Shown: positions 1 through 8,400, numbered from the stretch's first letter. The stretch is DNA of 64,000 nucleotides from Bordetella genomosp. 13 (GCF_007679965.1 NZ_VEHL01000001.1:930001-994000); one strand, 5' to 3'. The notes: generated by a model not told the origin, from the letters alone. A program made the numbers and translations.

Positions 1-519
1 CGTGCCCAGCAGCACCACGCGCAGGGATTCGAGTTCGGGCGGACGCGCGTCGCCGCGCATGGGCGTCCATTCGCGCCGCGACTGCGCGGACAGCCAGTGC
101 CCGAAGCCGCGCGATTGCGCCATGATGGCCGCCACGGCGGTCTGCGCGATGGGCTTGGCCGACACGCCCGTGGACGTGGTCAGACGCACCCCGCGCGCCA
201 GCGAGGCCGCGTATTGCGGCAGGTCGCGGCCCGACGAGAACACGTGCAGCCAGCGCAGGTTGGGCGCGGCGTCGGCCACCTCGAAGAAAGCGTTGGACAG
301 CGGCCCTGGCCGGTGCAGCGTGCTGTCCGCGTACATTTCGCGGGAGAAGAACGCGGCGTTCAGGTCGGGCAGCGCCTGCGCCGCCCGCGACAGCGGATGG
401 CGCCGCAACCGCACCCCCGCCGCATGTGCCAGCGCATCGAAGCGCGGGCCGTGCTGCCGGTCTACCGTATCGGAAAGCAGCAGGTCGATGGGGGTGTCGG
501 CGCGGAAGGTGTCGCTCAT
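1..519 (-). CDS. D-isomer-specific 2-hydroxyacid dehydrogenase, C-terminal part cut by window edge
   Basis: The first 173 residues of a protein that continues beyond base 1. The reverse-strand reading from the ATG at 519 shows an N-terminal catalytic-domain half followed by a helix (TAVAAIMAQSRGF) and the first beta strand of a Rossmann fold ending in LRVVLLGT, the order expected in NAD-dependent 2-hydroxyacid dehydrogenases of the GhrA/SerA type. The NAD-binding glycine motif and the catalytic Arg/Glu/His lie outside the window. Its start overlaps the stop of the dehydratase gene by four bases (ATGA), so the two are translationally coupled. In this context it probably reduces or oxidises a 2-keto/2-hydroxy acid made by the neighbouring dehydratase. 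Family call is fairly safe; substrate unknown. Confidence 0.72.
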   Translation of the reverse strand, partial: MSDTFRADTPIDLLLSDTVDRQHGPRFDALAHAAGVRLRRHPLSRAAQALPDLNAAFFSREMYADSTLHRPGPLSNAFFEVADAAPNLRWLHVFSSGRDLPQYAASLARGVRLTTSTGVSAKPIAQTAVAAIMAQSRGFGHWLSAQSRREWTPMRGDARPPELESLRVVLLGT

Positions 520-1664
520 TGCACGATTTGCCAGATGTCCTTTGCGCCAGGATATACCACGCCGTACTGCTTCAGCGCGTCCGGATCGAAATCGAAGCCC
601 AGGCCGGGCTGCGTCGGCAGCAGCAGCTGGCCCTCGCGCGCCTGCAGCTGGCGGTCGATCAGGCGGCGGAAATTCACGATGTGGTCGTCCGGCATCCACT
701 CGACGTAGGTGGCATTGGGCGTGCTGGCCACCAGGTGCACGTGCACGTCGTGCCAGGCGTGCGGCGCCACCGTCAGGCCGTGGCTGTCGGCCGTGGCGCA
801 GATGCGGCGGAATTCGGTGATGCCGCCGCACACGGTGGCGTCGGTCTGCAGCAGCGTGGTCGCGCCGCGCGTGATCAGCTCCTGGAAGCGCCAGCGGCCC
901 GCCTCGATCTCGCCGGTGGCCACGGTGACGGGCGTGGCGCGCGCCAGCCGCGCGTGGTTCTCGACGTCGTCCGGCGAAAACGGCTCCTCGATCCAGAAGG
1001 GATGGTAGGGCTCGAAGGCGCGCATGTATTCCAGCGCGGTGGGCAGGTCGCGCCAGGCGTTGTTGGCGTCCAGCATCAGGCGCACGTCCTCGCCGATGGC
1101 CTCGCGCACGGCGGCGATGCGCTTGCGTTCGTTGGCCACGCTTTCCAGGCCCACTTTCATCTTCACGGCGCGAAAACCCTCGGCCACGTGCCCGGCCATC
1201 TCGGCGGCCAGCTTGTCGGGCGTCTTGCCGGGCAGGTAGTAGCCGCCGCTGGCGTAGGCGGGCACGCGGTCGTGCGCCACGGCACCCAGGTACTGGTACA
1301 GCGGCAAGCCGGCGCTGCGCGCGTTCACGTCCCACAGCGCGGTGTCCAGCGCCGACAGCGCGCGCATCACGCCGCCCGCACGGCCCAGCAGCAGCGCCTC
1401 CTGGTACAGCTCGTTCCACAGCCCCTCCACCCGCAGCGAGTCCTGGCCGACCAGGCGCGGTGCAAGCAGGTCGGTCACGGCCACCGACAGCAGGCGGCCG
1501 GCGCTGTTGACGGCATAGCAGTACCCCAGGCCTTCATGGCCATCGCGGGTGCGCACGCGCACCAGGCAATACTCGCGCGCCGTGACCTGGCGGGTGGAGA
1601 ACGTGACCGGATTGGACAGGGGCACGCGGGCGATGCAGACGGAGACGGATTCGATGATGGGCAT
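516..1664 (-). CDS. Mandelate racemase/muconate lactonizing enzyme family protein (sugar-acid dehydratase type)
   Basis: A 382-residue enolase-superfamily enzyme. The capping domain is followed by a barrel with a KMK motif (about K168/K170), metal ligands D199 in DANNAW, E227 in EEP and E252 in TGE, then D275 and H302 in APHAWH as a probable Asp-His dyad. That residue set is typical of acid-sugar dehydratases and racemases of the mandelate-racemase subgroup, which use Mg2+ to abstract a proton alpha to a carboxylate. It is flanked by a Bug receptor upstream and a 2-hydroxyacid dehydrogenase downstream on the same strand, which suggests uptake and dehydration of a hydroxy or sugar acid. The exact substrate cannot be read from the sequence. 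Full length for the family. Confidence 0.88.
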   Translation of the reverse strand: MPIIESVSVCIARVPLSNPVTFSTRQVTAREYCLVRVRTRDGHEGLGYCYAVNSAGRLLSVAVTDLLAPRLVGQDSLRVEGLWNELYQEALLLGRAGGVMRALSALDTALWDVNARSAGLPLYQYLGAVAHDRVPAYASGGYYLPGKTPDKLAAEMAGHVAEGFRAVKMKVGLESVANERKRIAAVREAIGEDVRLMLDANNAWRDLPTALEYMRAFEPYHPFWIEEPFSPDDVENHARLARATPVTVATGEIEAGRWRFQELITRGATTLLQTDATVCGGITEFRRICATADSHGLTVAPHAWHDVHVHLVASTPNATYVEWMPDDHIVNFRRLIDRQLQAREGQLLLPTQPGLGFDFDPDALKQYGVVYPGAKDIWQIVQ

Positions 1665-1701
1665 GGCGGGTTCGCTTATGGAAGGTGTCTGGTGAATGGG
1701 T

Positions 1702-2676
1702 TCAGTCGAGCTTGAGGTTGCTTTGCCTGATGACGCCGGACCACTTGCTCTGTTCGCGGTCGATCAGCTGCTGGAACTGCGCGGGCGATTCGTTCAGGGG
1801 CGTCAGGCCCAGCTCGGTCAGCTTGGCTTGCATGTCCGGCGTCTTCACCACGCGGGCGATTTCCTTGTGCAGGAAGTCCACCACCTTGGGCGGCGTGCCG
1901 GCCGGCGCGATGATGCCGAACCACACGTCGGCCTCGTAGCCGGGAATGCCGGACTCGGCGAGCGTTGGCACGTCGGGCAACTGCGGCAGCCGCTGGCTGG
2001 ACGTCACGCCCAGCGCCTTCAGCTTGTTCTGCTTGACGAAGGGCAGGCTCTGCGTGGGCGTGGCGAAGATCAGCGGGATCTGGCCGGCCAGCAGGTCGCT
2101 CTGCGCCGGCGCGCCGCCCTTGTACGGAATGGGATTGAGCTTGATGCCCGCCATCTGGTCCATCAGCTCCATGGCGATGTGCTGGGTCGAGCCCTGGCCG
2201 GGCGTGCCGAAATCGATCGGGTCCTTCTGCGACTTCGCCTTGGAGATCAGCTCCTTGACGTCGTTGGGCTGGAACGCGGGATTGGCCACCAGCAGGAAAG
2301 GCGTGTTGGCGATCAGCGAGACCGGCGCGAAGTCCTGCAGCGTGTAGTTCAGCTTGGGATAGAGCAGCGTGTTGGTGACGTGCGAGGAGATGACCAGCAT
2401 CAGCGTGTAGCCGTCCGGCGCGGCGCGCTTGAGCTCGTTGGTGGCGATGGTGCTGTTGGCGCCGGGCTTGTTCTCCACGATCATGGGCTGGGGCCACGAC
2501 TTGGACAGCTCGGCGGCCACCAGGCGCGCCACGGTGTCGTTGGAGCCGCCGGGGGCCATGCCCACCATCAGGCGGACGGGACGATCGGGGAAGGCGTCGG
2601 CGGCGTTGGCGATGGATGCGGCGCCCAGCCCGGCGGCCAGGCAGGCGCCGGCAAGGGCGCGAGCGATGCGTTGCAT
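1702..2676 (-). CDS. Tripartite tricarboxylate transporter substrate-binding protein (Bug family)
   Basis: A 324-residue periplasmic receptor. It opens with a Sec signal peptide (charged MQR, hydrophobic core, ANA cleavage site near residue 25) and then the family's first strand FPDRPVRLMVGMAPGG. The later PYKGG motif and the length of about 300 residues after cleavage are typical of Bug/TctC receptors, which bind small carboxylates for a TctAB-type permease. No tctA or tctB gene is nearby, so it is an orphan receptor, as is common in Bordetella relatives. It lies 37 bases upstream of the dehydratase and is probably co-transcribed with it; the ligand is likely the dehydratase substrate (inference). 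A LysR-type box lies about 95 bases upstream. Confidence 0.93.
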   Translation of the reverse strand: MQRIARALAGACLAAGLGAASIANAADAFPDRPVRLMVGMAPGGSNDTVARLVAAELSKSWPQPMIVENKPGANSTIATNELKRAAPDGYTLMLVISSHVTNTLLYPKLNYTLQDFAPVSLIANTPFLLVANPAFQPNDVKELISKAKSQKDPIDFGTPGQGSTQHIAMELMDQMAGIKLNPIPYKGGAPAQSDLLAGQIPLIFATPTQSLPFVKQNKLKALGVTSSQRLPQLPDVPTLAESGIPGYEADVWFGIIAPAGTPPKVVDFLHKEIARVVKTPDMQAKLTELGLTPLNESPAQFQQLIDREQSKWSGVIRQSNLKLD

Positions 2677-2770
2677 GATGGAGTCTCCTCGGAAGCGTTG
2701 GTGTTGGTGTGTGCTTCTGAAGGAAATCCTAGCGCCGTGGTCTCAGTCGATAGATGGATAATGTTGATGA

Positions 2771-2793
2771 ATTCAGTTAGGGATTGACTGAAT
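2771..2793. promoter_or_regulatory. Inverted repeat upstream of the Bug receptor, candidate LysR operator
   Basis: Two perfect 7-base arms, ATTCAGT at 2771-2777 and ACTGAAT at 2787-2793, are separated by 9 bases in an AT-rich patch. The size and T-N11-A-like symmetry fit a LysR-type recognition site. It sits between the LysR gene (ending at 2921) and the Bug start codon at 2676, where a regulator of the catabolic operon would bind. Confidence 0.5.
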
Positions 2794-2920
2794 CGACCCC
2801 GGCTGGCGCCGCATCGTTCACCCGGTGCCGTCCATGCGGTGGAGGGTTCGGGCGGACGCCGCCGGGCAGGCCGGTTGCCATGCCGCTAGGCTGCCATGGC
2901 GCGTGCGCCCGCGCGGCGGT

Positions 2921-3850
2921 TCAGGCCGCCAGGTCACCGCGTCCGGACGGCACCATCGCGCGCACCGCGGGCGGCAGGTGCTCGCGCAGCAGCGCGATGA
3001 AGGCCTGCGCGGCCAGCGAGTCGGTGGCGTCGCGCCGCCGCGCCAGGCAGATGTCGCGCTCGTTGATGGGCAGGGCCAGCGGCACCGCGCGCAGGCCCGC
3101 GATGCGGAACTGGTACAGCGCCAGCGTGGGCGCGATGGTCACGCCCAGGCCGGCGGCCACGAAGCCGGCGGCGGTCGACAGGCTGTTGACCTGATGGCCG
3201 CGCAGCCACTGGCGCGGATACACGGCCGCGTCCAGGTGCTGGCGGATGCTGCTGTTGCGTTCGAAGCCGATGATGGGCAGGTCGATCACGTCCTGTACCT
3301 TCAGGTGCCGGCGGCGGGCCAGCGGATGCGTCTGCGCGCAGATCAGGTAGAAGGTGTCGCGCGCCAGCACCTCGATGTCCAGGTCCAGGCTGGGCGAGGC
3401 GGCCGCGCACAGCGCGAAGTCGACCTTGCGGTCGCGCACCATGTCCAGGCACACCGAACTGGCCACGTCCTCGACCTGCACCGCGATGCCGGGGTAGGCG
3501 GCGCAATAGCGCGCGATCAGGCCGGGCAGGATGCCGGCCGAGATCGAGGGCAGGGCGGCCAGCGCGACCTTGCCCTTGCGCTTCTCGACGTGGTCGCGCA
3601 TTTCCGCCAGCGCGCGTTCCGTCTCGGGCAGCAGGTGCGCCACGATGTCCTGGAAGGCCTGGCCTTCGGCGGTCAGCTCGACGTTGCGCGTGTTGCGCGA
3701 GAACAGCTTCACGCCCAGGTCGTTTTCCAGGTTGGCGATCAGCGCGCTGAAGGCGCTTTGCGTCAGGCAGCAGTGCTCGGCCGCGCGCGTGAAACTGCGC
3801 AGGCTGGCCAGGGCCGTGAAGGCCCGCATGTGGCGCACGGATAGATTCAT
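2921..3850 (-). CDS. LysR-family transcriptional regulator
   Basis: A 309-residue regulator starting at the ATG at 3850, preceded by a GGGAGA ribosome-binding site. Residues 1-60 hold a winged helix-turn-helix with the LysR pattern (RSFTRAAEHCCLTQSAFS), followed by the linker helix and a periplasmic-binding-protein-like effector domain from about residue 90. It lies upstream of, and on the same strand as, the Bug receptor and dehydratase genes, separated by 244 bases that contain a 23-base inverted repeat. It probably controls that cluster in response to a small carboxylate. Its own upstream region carries a short tandem repeat. Confidence 0.9.
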   Translation of the reverse strand: MNLSVRHMRAFTALASLRSFTRAAEHCCLTQSAFSALIANLENDLGVKLFSRNTRNVELTAEGQAFQDIVAHLLPETERALAEMRDHVEKRKGKVALAALPSISAGILPGLIARYCAAYPGIAVQVEDVASSVCLDMVRDRKVDFALCAAASPSLDLDIEVLARDTFYLICAQTHPLARRRHLKVQDVIDLPIIGFERNSSIRQHLDAAVYPRQWLRGHQVNSLSTAAGFVAAGLGVTIAPTLALYQFRIAGLRAVPLALPINERDICLARRRDATDSLAAQAFIALLREHLPPAVRAMVPSGRGDLAA

Positions 3851-3908
3851 GGCGTCTCCCGCGGCCAGTCGCACGCCGCGCCGGCCGTCATGTACGCGGT
3901 ATGTTAGC

Positions 3909-3971
3909 GGGCGCCGTGCAACGGGCGCCGTGCAACGGGCGGCATGCAATGTGCGCCGTGCAACGGGCGTT
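3909..3971. repeat. 14-bp tandem repeat (4.5 copies) upstream of the LysR gene
   Basis: Four consecutive 14-base units begin at 3909, 3923, 3937 and 3951, and a half unit follows to 3971. The consensus is GGGCGCCGTGCAAC; units 1 and 2 are identical, unit 3 has three changes and unit 4 has one. The array sits 59 bases upstream of the LysR start codon, in the gap between the exporter gene and the LysR gene. It may be a variable-number repeat that alters promoter spacing; that is inference. Confidence 0.8.
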
Positions 3972-4083
3972 GTCCGGCCTGCGCCATGCCAGGGGCCTGC
4001 ACTCCTGGCGCCTGCGGCCGACGTGATCGGGCGGCGCCCGCCGAGGCAGGGCCATACGGGCCCTGGTTGCCAGTACCCGTGTT

Positions 4084-5532
4084 TCAGGCCCGCTGCGGAC
4101 TCGCCGCTGCGCGATCGCGCCCGGCCTGTTCGCGCCGCGCATAGACGTACGTGGCGCTGGCAAGCACCAGGATCACGCACAGTTCGGCCACCAGCACGGC
4201 CGTGATGGCGTGCAGGTAGTCGCGGCCGGTGCGGCCCAGGAAGTGCGTCAGCACCGCGCCCGACAGCGCCGGACCCAGGCCCAGCGCGGCCTGCTGCACG
4301 GTGGACAGCGTGGCGCTGCCCGCGCCGGCCTGCTCGGGGCGCACCTCGGACAGGCCGATGCGGAAGAAGCTGGCCACGATGAAGGCCTGGCCGAAGCCCA
4401 CGAATATCGTGGCCGGCACCAGGTGGGCCAGGCTGGGCTCGGGCCAGACGTGGCGCAGCGTCAGCACCAGGCCCAGCAGGCCGGCCATCTGCACCACGCA
4501 GCCGAACAGCAGGATCGATGTCTTGCGAAAGCGCGCCGCGGCGCGGTTGGTGAGGATGGCGCCGGTGAAGTACGCCAGTCCCATGGCCACGAAGCAGTTG
4601 CCGCATTGCAGGGCCGTCAGGCCCGCGCCGGCCTGCAATGTCAGCGCCATGGCGAACATGAAGCCGCTCCAGCATGCGAAGAACAGCACCGCGATCAGCA
4701 GGCCGAAGCGGATGCTGGGCAGGCGCATCAGGCTGGGCGGCAGCAACGGCAGCGCGCCGCGCTTCTCCAGGCCCAGTTCGGTGCGCCACAGCGCCGCCAG
4801 CAGCACCGGCACGGCAACCAGCATGGCGATGTAGTACCACGGCCAGTGCTGCAAAGGGCCCAGCGACAGCGGCAGCAGCAGGCACAGGATGACCAGCGCC
4901 AGCAGCACGGTGCCCGCGCGGTCGACGCTTGCCGGATGCGGCGAGCGCGTCTCGGGGATCAGCCGGCGCGTGTAGGCCAACACCACCAGTCCGATGGGCA
5001 GGTTGATCAGGAACACCAGGCGCCAGCCCAGGCCGGCCACGTCGGCCGAGACCAGGACGCCGCCCAGCACCTGGCCGACCACGAAGGCCAGGCCGCCGAT
5101 GGCGCCGTACAGGCTGAGCGCGCGGGAATGCTCGCGGTCGCGCAGGCTGACGTGGATGGTGGCGAGGATCTGCGGCACCGCCAGCGCCGCGGCAACGCCC
5201 TGCAGGGCCCGCGCGGCCAGCAGCAGCCACACCGAATGCGCCAGGCCGCACAGCGCCGACGCCACCGTGAACAGCAGGATGCCCCACGAGAACAGCCGGC
5301 GCCGGCCGTAGTTGTCGCCCAGCCGGCCGCCCATGGCCAGGCAGACCGCGAACGCCACGCCGTATACGGCCACGATCAGCTCCAGGTCCACCTCGCTGGC
5401 ATGCAGCGATTGGGCCATGGCGTCCAGGGCGACGTTGACGATGGAGAAATCGATCAGGGGCAGCAACTGGCCCGCCAGCAGCAGGTACAGTCCGGCCCGG
5501 CTGAGCGGGGCGCTGGTTGAGGCGGAGGTCAT
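4084..5532 (-). CDS. MFS transporter, DHA2 (EmrB/QacA-like) drug-efflux type
   Basis: A 482-residue inner-membrane protein with about 14 hydrophobic segments, the size and count of the DHA2 family of proton-driven exporters. The signature loop between segments 2 and 3 (GGRLGDNYGRRRLF, about residues 67-80) and the segment-5 glycine-rich motif (IGGLAFVVGQVLGGVLV) are present. The start at 5532 is chosen because the hydrophobic N-terminus begins about 12 residues later; an upstream in-frame ATG near 5571 adds an Arg-rich stretch and is less likely. Two inverted repeats at 5594-5629 lie just upstream and may be its operators. Substrate unknown. Confidence 0.87.
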   Translation of the reverse strand: MTSASTSAPLSRAGLYLLLAGQLLPLIDFSIVNVALDAMAQSLHASEVDLELIVAVYGVAFAVCLAMGGRLGDNYGRRRLFSWGILLFTVASALCGLAHSVWLLLAARALQGVAAALAVPQILATIHVSLRDREHSRALSLYGAIGGLAFVVGQVLGGVLVSADVAGLGWRLVFLINLPIGLVVLAYTRRLIPETRSPHPASVDRAGTVLLALVILCLLLPLSLGPLQHWPWYYIAMLVAVPVLLAALWRTELGLEKRGALPLLPPSLMRLPSIRFGLLIAVLFFACWSGFMFAMALTLQAGAGLTALQCGNCFVAMGLAYFTGAILTNRAAARFRKTSILLFGCVVQMAGLLGLVLTLRHVWPEPSLAHLVPATIFVGFGQAFIVASFFRIGLSEVRPEQAGAGSATLSTVQQAALGLGPALSGAVLTHFLGRTGRDYLHAITAVLVAELCVILVLASATYVYARREQAGRDRAAASPQRA

Positions 5533-5593
5533 GGCACGGCGCCTGCGCGGCGAGGCGGCGCGCGGCATAAAGAGGGAAGAGGCGCGAAGTATA

Positions 5594-5629
5594 TTGCGGC
5601 GCCGCAAAAAAATCAGGATAAACCCTGAT
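5594..5629. promoter_or_regulatory. Two adjacent inverted repeats upstream of the MFS exporter
   Basis: A perfect 14-base palindrome, TTGCGGCGCCGCAA, occupies 5594-5607. Five bases further on, ATCAGG (5612-5617) and CCTGAT (5624-5629) form a second inverted repeat with a 6-base spacer. Both lie about 60-100 bases upstream of the exporter start and within the divergent promoter region shared with the gene at 5734. They look like repressor sites; the cognate regulator is not evident. Confidence 0.45.
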
Positions 5630-5733
5630 AAGGGTGATGTTGCCCGACGCGGGTCGATTGCGTCATGGAGGCGCCCCCGAGGCCTCGGAACGTTTCTGGC
5701 AAGATGGGGGCTGCGCCCGGACGAGACTCTCGC

Positions 5734-6459
5734 ATGCGAAACCTGGACTTCACTTCCTGGCAGGGCCTGTTGTCCACCCTGCTGGGCCTGGCCTTGATCA
5801 CCCTGATCGGCGTGGGCATCCGCCTGCTGGTGATGCAGACGCTGCAGCAGCGCCGCGAGCGCGAGAACCGCCAGATCAACGAGCGCCTGCGTACGCTGAT
5901 CGCCGCCTACAAGACGCTGGGCGGTTCGTTCACCGGCAACCTGGCCGTCGATCCGCGCCACCTGCGCGACCTGCGCCTGGCCCAGCGGGCGGCCGCGGCC
6001 GACCCCGTGGTGCCCGCGCCGGAAGACCTGCCCGCCGCCGAGGCCACGCCCTTGTCCGACCGCGCCCGGCGCGTGCGCGACGCGGTCGAGGCCGCGCTGT
6101 CCGACATCATCCTGCTGGGCACGGAAGAGCAGGTCCGGCTGGCGGCGCATGCGGCCACCGAACTGGCCGCGGGGCGGCCGATCCACACGGCCGCGCTGGT
6201 CGTGTCGCTGCGCGATTTCATCCGCGGCGTGCTGAACCTGGACCCGGTGCCGGCCGGCGTGACAATCCCCAGCCAGGGGCCGGCGCGCGCCGTGGCGTCG
6301 TCCGCGCGGGGCAGGGGCGATGGCGGCAAGGAAGGCGGTGGCGGCGCGGGTGGCCGCGGGGGCGGAGGTGGCGGCGGCATGGGCGGCGCCGGGGCCGGCA
6401 TGGGGCTGGGACTCGGCGCGGGCCTGGCCATCGAGGACCCGGACGCTTCGAAACATTGA
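5734..6459 (+). CDS. Single-span membrane protein with glycine-rich tail, function unknown
   Basis: A 241-residue protein not matched to a named family. One transmembrane helix lies at about residues 10-33 (LLSTLLGLALITLIGVGIR), followed by a charged, probably coiled segment rich in Arg/Glu/Gln, then an Ala-rich helical region to about residue 185. Residues from about 195 to 232 are almost pure glycine with Arg/Met/Ala, a flexible low-complexity tail. The start at 5734 is preferred over an upstream in-frame ATG because it places the membrane helix at the N-terminus. It is transcribed divergently from the MFS exporter. The predicted arrangement is N-terminal anchor with the rest in the cytoplasm, but topology is not certain. 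Confidence 0.7.
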   Translation: MRNLDFTSWQGLLSTLLGLALITLIGVGIRLLVMQTLQQRRERENRQINERLRTLIAAYKTLGGSFTGNLAVDPRHLRDLRLAQRAAAADPVVPAPEDLPAAEATPLSDRARRVRDAVEAALSDIILLGTEEQVRLAAHAATELAAGRPIHTAALVVSLRDFIRGVLNLDPVPAGVTIPSQGPARAVASSARGRGDGGKEGGGGAGGRGGGGGGGMGGAGAGMGLGLGAGLAIEDPDASKH

Positions 6460-6567
6460 ACGCGGCTACGCGCTGCCGGCAGCCGCGTGTCGTCAGGCGC
6501 GGAGCCGGCCCCGCGGCGCCACCCACGGCGGTCGTCCCGACCTGCCAAAGATGGAGGACCGCCGCGC

Positions 6568-7623
6568 TCAGCGTTCGCGGATGGACCGCTTGCGGGTGCG
6601 CTTGACCTCGTACATCAGCGAGTCGGCCAGGCGCACCGCGGCATCCGCGCCCAGGTTGGTGGGTTCGACCGCCACGATGCCCACGCTGGCGCCGCCGTAT
6701 TCGACCCAGCGATCGCCCAGCTGGTAGCGCCCGATGGTGGCCGCGCCGATGCGATCCTGCATCAGCGCGGCGGCCGCCTGGGGACCGCCGTTGCCGATGA
6801 TGCGGCCCGGCTGGGCGTCGCTGCCCGCCACGGCCGGCCCGGGGCCCGCCACCACGAATTCATCGCCGCCGATGCGGCCCAGCACGTCGCCGGGGCCCAG
6901 CGCGCCGGTGAGTGTCGCGGCGATCTGCTGCAGGAACTGGTCGCCGCACTGGTGGCCGTAGGTGTCGTTGATGCCCTTGAAGCCGTCCAGGTCGATCACG
7001 CCCACCAGCACGCTGGCGCCCTGGTTGACGCCCTGCGCCAAGAGGCGCTGCAGCGATTCGAACAGCGACCGCCGGTTGGGCAGGCCGGTCAGTGTGTCCG
7101 TCATCGCGTAGGCGTGCAACTGGCTGTTGGCGGTCTTCAGGTTCTCCAGCAGGCGCTCGCGCTCGATGTAGCCCGCCACGATGCTGGAGAACAGGCGCAG
7201 CACCGTCTCGGCATCGGGTTTCAGCGGCTGCTGCCTGGCGCTGGCGCCGCACAGCGTACCCAGCAGGGCGCCGTCCTCGGCGCGTACGGGGGCGCTGACG
7301 TAGGTCTGGATACCCAGCTGGCGGGCTGCGTCGGAGTCGCCCCAGCACGACGCCACGTCGTCCGTGTACGCGCGGCCCTCTTCCAGCGCGCGGCGGCACA
7401 GGGTGTCCGACCACGGCACGGTCAGGCCTTCGGGGATGGTCATCTCGCCCACGTTGCGCGCGTACTGCACGTGCTGCTCGTTCTTCTGCAGGTCGATCGA
7501 CGTCAGGTAGGTGGACTCAAGACCCGTCACCGCACCGAGCATCTCGAGCAGTGGACGCGTCAGATCTTCTAGGGATTTGGCGTGCGGCATCGATGCCGAC
7601 AACTGGGCAAGAATCGGATCCAA
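6568..7623 (-). CDS. GAF-domain diguanylate cyclase (GGDEF)
   Basis: A 351-residue enzyme that makes c-di-GMP from two GTP. A GAF sensor domain covers about residues 20-155 and a GGDEF domain about 170-345, with the intact active-site motif GGDEF at 252-256 and the upstream DLDGFKGIND metal/GTP motif. The allosteric inhibition site (RxxD five residues before GGDEF) reads GPGD at 243-246, so product inhibition at that site is probably lost. Start: TTG at 7623, because a perfect AGGAGG Shine-Dalgarno lies six bases before it at 7629-7634. There is no membrane segment, so it is cytoplasmic. Confidence 0.93.
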   Translation of the reverse strand: MDPILAQLSASMPHAKSLEDLTRPLLEMLGAVTGLESTYLTSIDLQKNEQHVQYARNVGEMTIPEGLTVPWSDTLCRRALEEGRAYTDDVASCWGDSDAARQLGIQTYVSAPVRAEDGALLGTLCGASARQQPLKPDAETVLRLFSSIVAGYIERERLLENLKTANSQLHAYAMTDTLTGLPNRRSLFESLQRLLAQGVNQGASVLVGVIDLDGFKGINDTYGHQCGDQFLQQIAATLTGALGPGDVLGRIGGDEFVVAGPGPAVAGSDAQPGRIIGNGGPQAAAALMQDRIGAATIGRYQLGDRWVEYGGASVGIVAVEPTNLGADAAVRLADSLMYEVKRTRKRSIRER

Positions 7624-7705
7624 TGGGGCCTCCTGTAAAGCAAGGGACGCTCTCTATTGTCATCAAATTTTCCGCCGAAAGGGGTAACTGGTATCAGATC
7701 AAGCC

Positions 7706-7721
7706 CCATTTTGAAAAATGG
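7706..7721. promoter_or_regulatory. Palindrome in the divergent region between the cyclase and BON genes
   Basis: CCATTTT (7706-7712) and AAAATGG (7715-7721) are perfect arms around a 2-base centre. The site lies 83 bases upstream of the diguanylate cyclase start and 122 bases upstream of the BON-protein start, in an AT-rich patch of otherwise GC-rich DNA. It may be an operator for one or both genes. The alternative, a hairpin in RNA, is less likely because no gene ends here. Confidence 0.35.
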
Positions 7722-7842
7722 TAATGCCGCGCATCGGCCGCGGCGAGGAAACGCAGCGGGTATGGATCGTGCTGGCGAACAGGGCTCGTCCGGCGGTCCA
7801 TGGGCCGCGGGTCCGATTCTTTCGATCTGAAGGAGATCCTTT

Positions 7843-8316
7843 GTGAAAGCCCTGTTGAATCTTGCAGCCGCCGTCGCCGCGGGCGCCGCCGCCATGTATT
7901 TCCTGGACCCGGAAACGGGACGCCGGCGCCGCGCCGTCGTGCGCGACAAGGCCCTGTCGAACTACCACAGCGCGGGCCGCTACGCCCGCGCCCAGGGACG
8001 CAACCTCGCCAACCACGTCCGGGGCGCCGCCGCGCACATCAAGGGCAGCCCCGCGCCCGAGAGCGACCAGCAGCTGGAAGGCCGCGTGCGCACGCGCCTG
8101 GGCCGCCTGGTCAGCCGGCCCGGCGCCATCGAGGTCACAGTGACGGACGGCGCCGTCTGCCTGGGAGGCCGGATCCCCGCGTCGGAGCACGCCGGCCTGG
8201 TGGACGCCATCATGGCGGTGGACGGGGTGTTCGAGGTGCTGGACCGCATGCGCGTGGTCGGCCTGCCCGACAACGTGACCGAACTGCAGACGTCGGCGCC
8301 GCACAGCCTGCACTGA
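7843..8316 (+). CDS. BON-domain protein
   Basis: A 157-residue protein starting at GTG 7843, seven bases after an AAGGAGA ribosome-binding site. Residues 1-20 form a short hydrophobic segment followed by DPETGRRRR, a pattern seen in small membrane-anchored YtxH-like proteins. The C-terminal half (about 75-145) resembles one BON domain: charged helix, VTVTDGAVCLGGRI strand-turn, then a helix and VDGVFEVLDRM. BON domains are linked to envelope and osmotic-stress proteins such as OsmY. It is divergent from the diguanylate cyclase. Exact role unknown. Confidence 0.75.
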   Translation: MKALLNLAAAVAAGAAAMYFLDPETGRRRRAVVRDKALSNYHSAGRYARAQGRNLANHVRGAAAHIKGSPAPESDQQLEGRVRTRLGRLVSRPGAIEVTVTDGAVCLGGRIPASEHAGLVDAIMAVDGVFEVLDRMRVVGLPDNVTELQTSAPHSLH

Positions 8317-8400
8317 TCACAGCGGATGGCTGCGGCGCCGGGCGTCGGGACGTCCTGCCGGGGCGCGGGTGGGCATCAACCCCTGCCTGCCCCGGAGGCG

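Noticed and set aside
4210..5520. A 436-codon plus-strand open frame opposite the DHA2 exporter
   Set aside because: The translation is dominated by Gln/Arg/His as expected of antisense to Leu/Ala-rich membrane helices; no domain is visible.
6461..6487. CGCGGCT/AGCCGCG inverted repeat between convergent genes, as a possible terminator
   Set aside because: Only seven base pairs, a 13-base loop and no T-run follow, so it is too weak to call.
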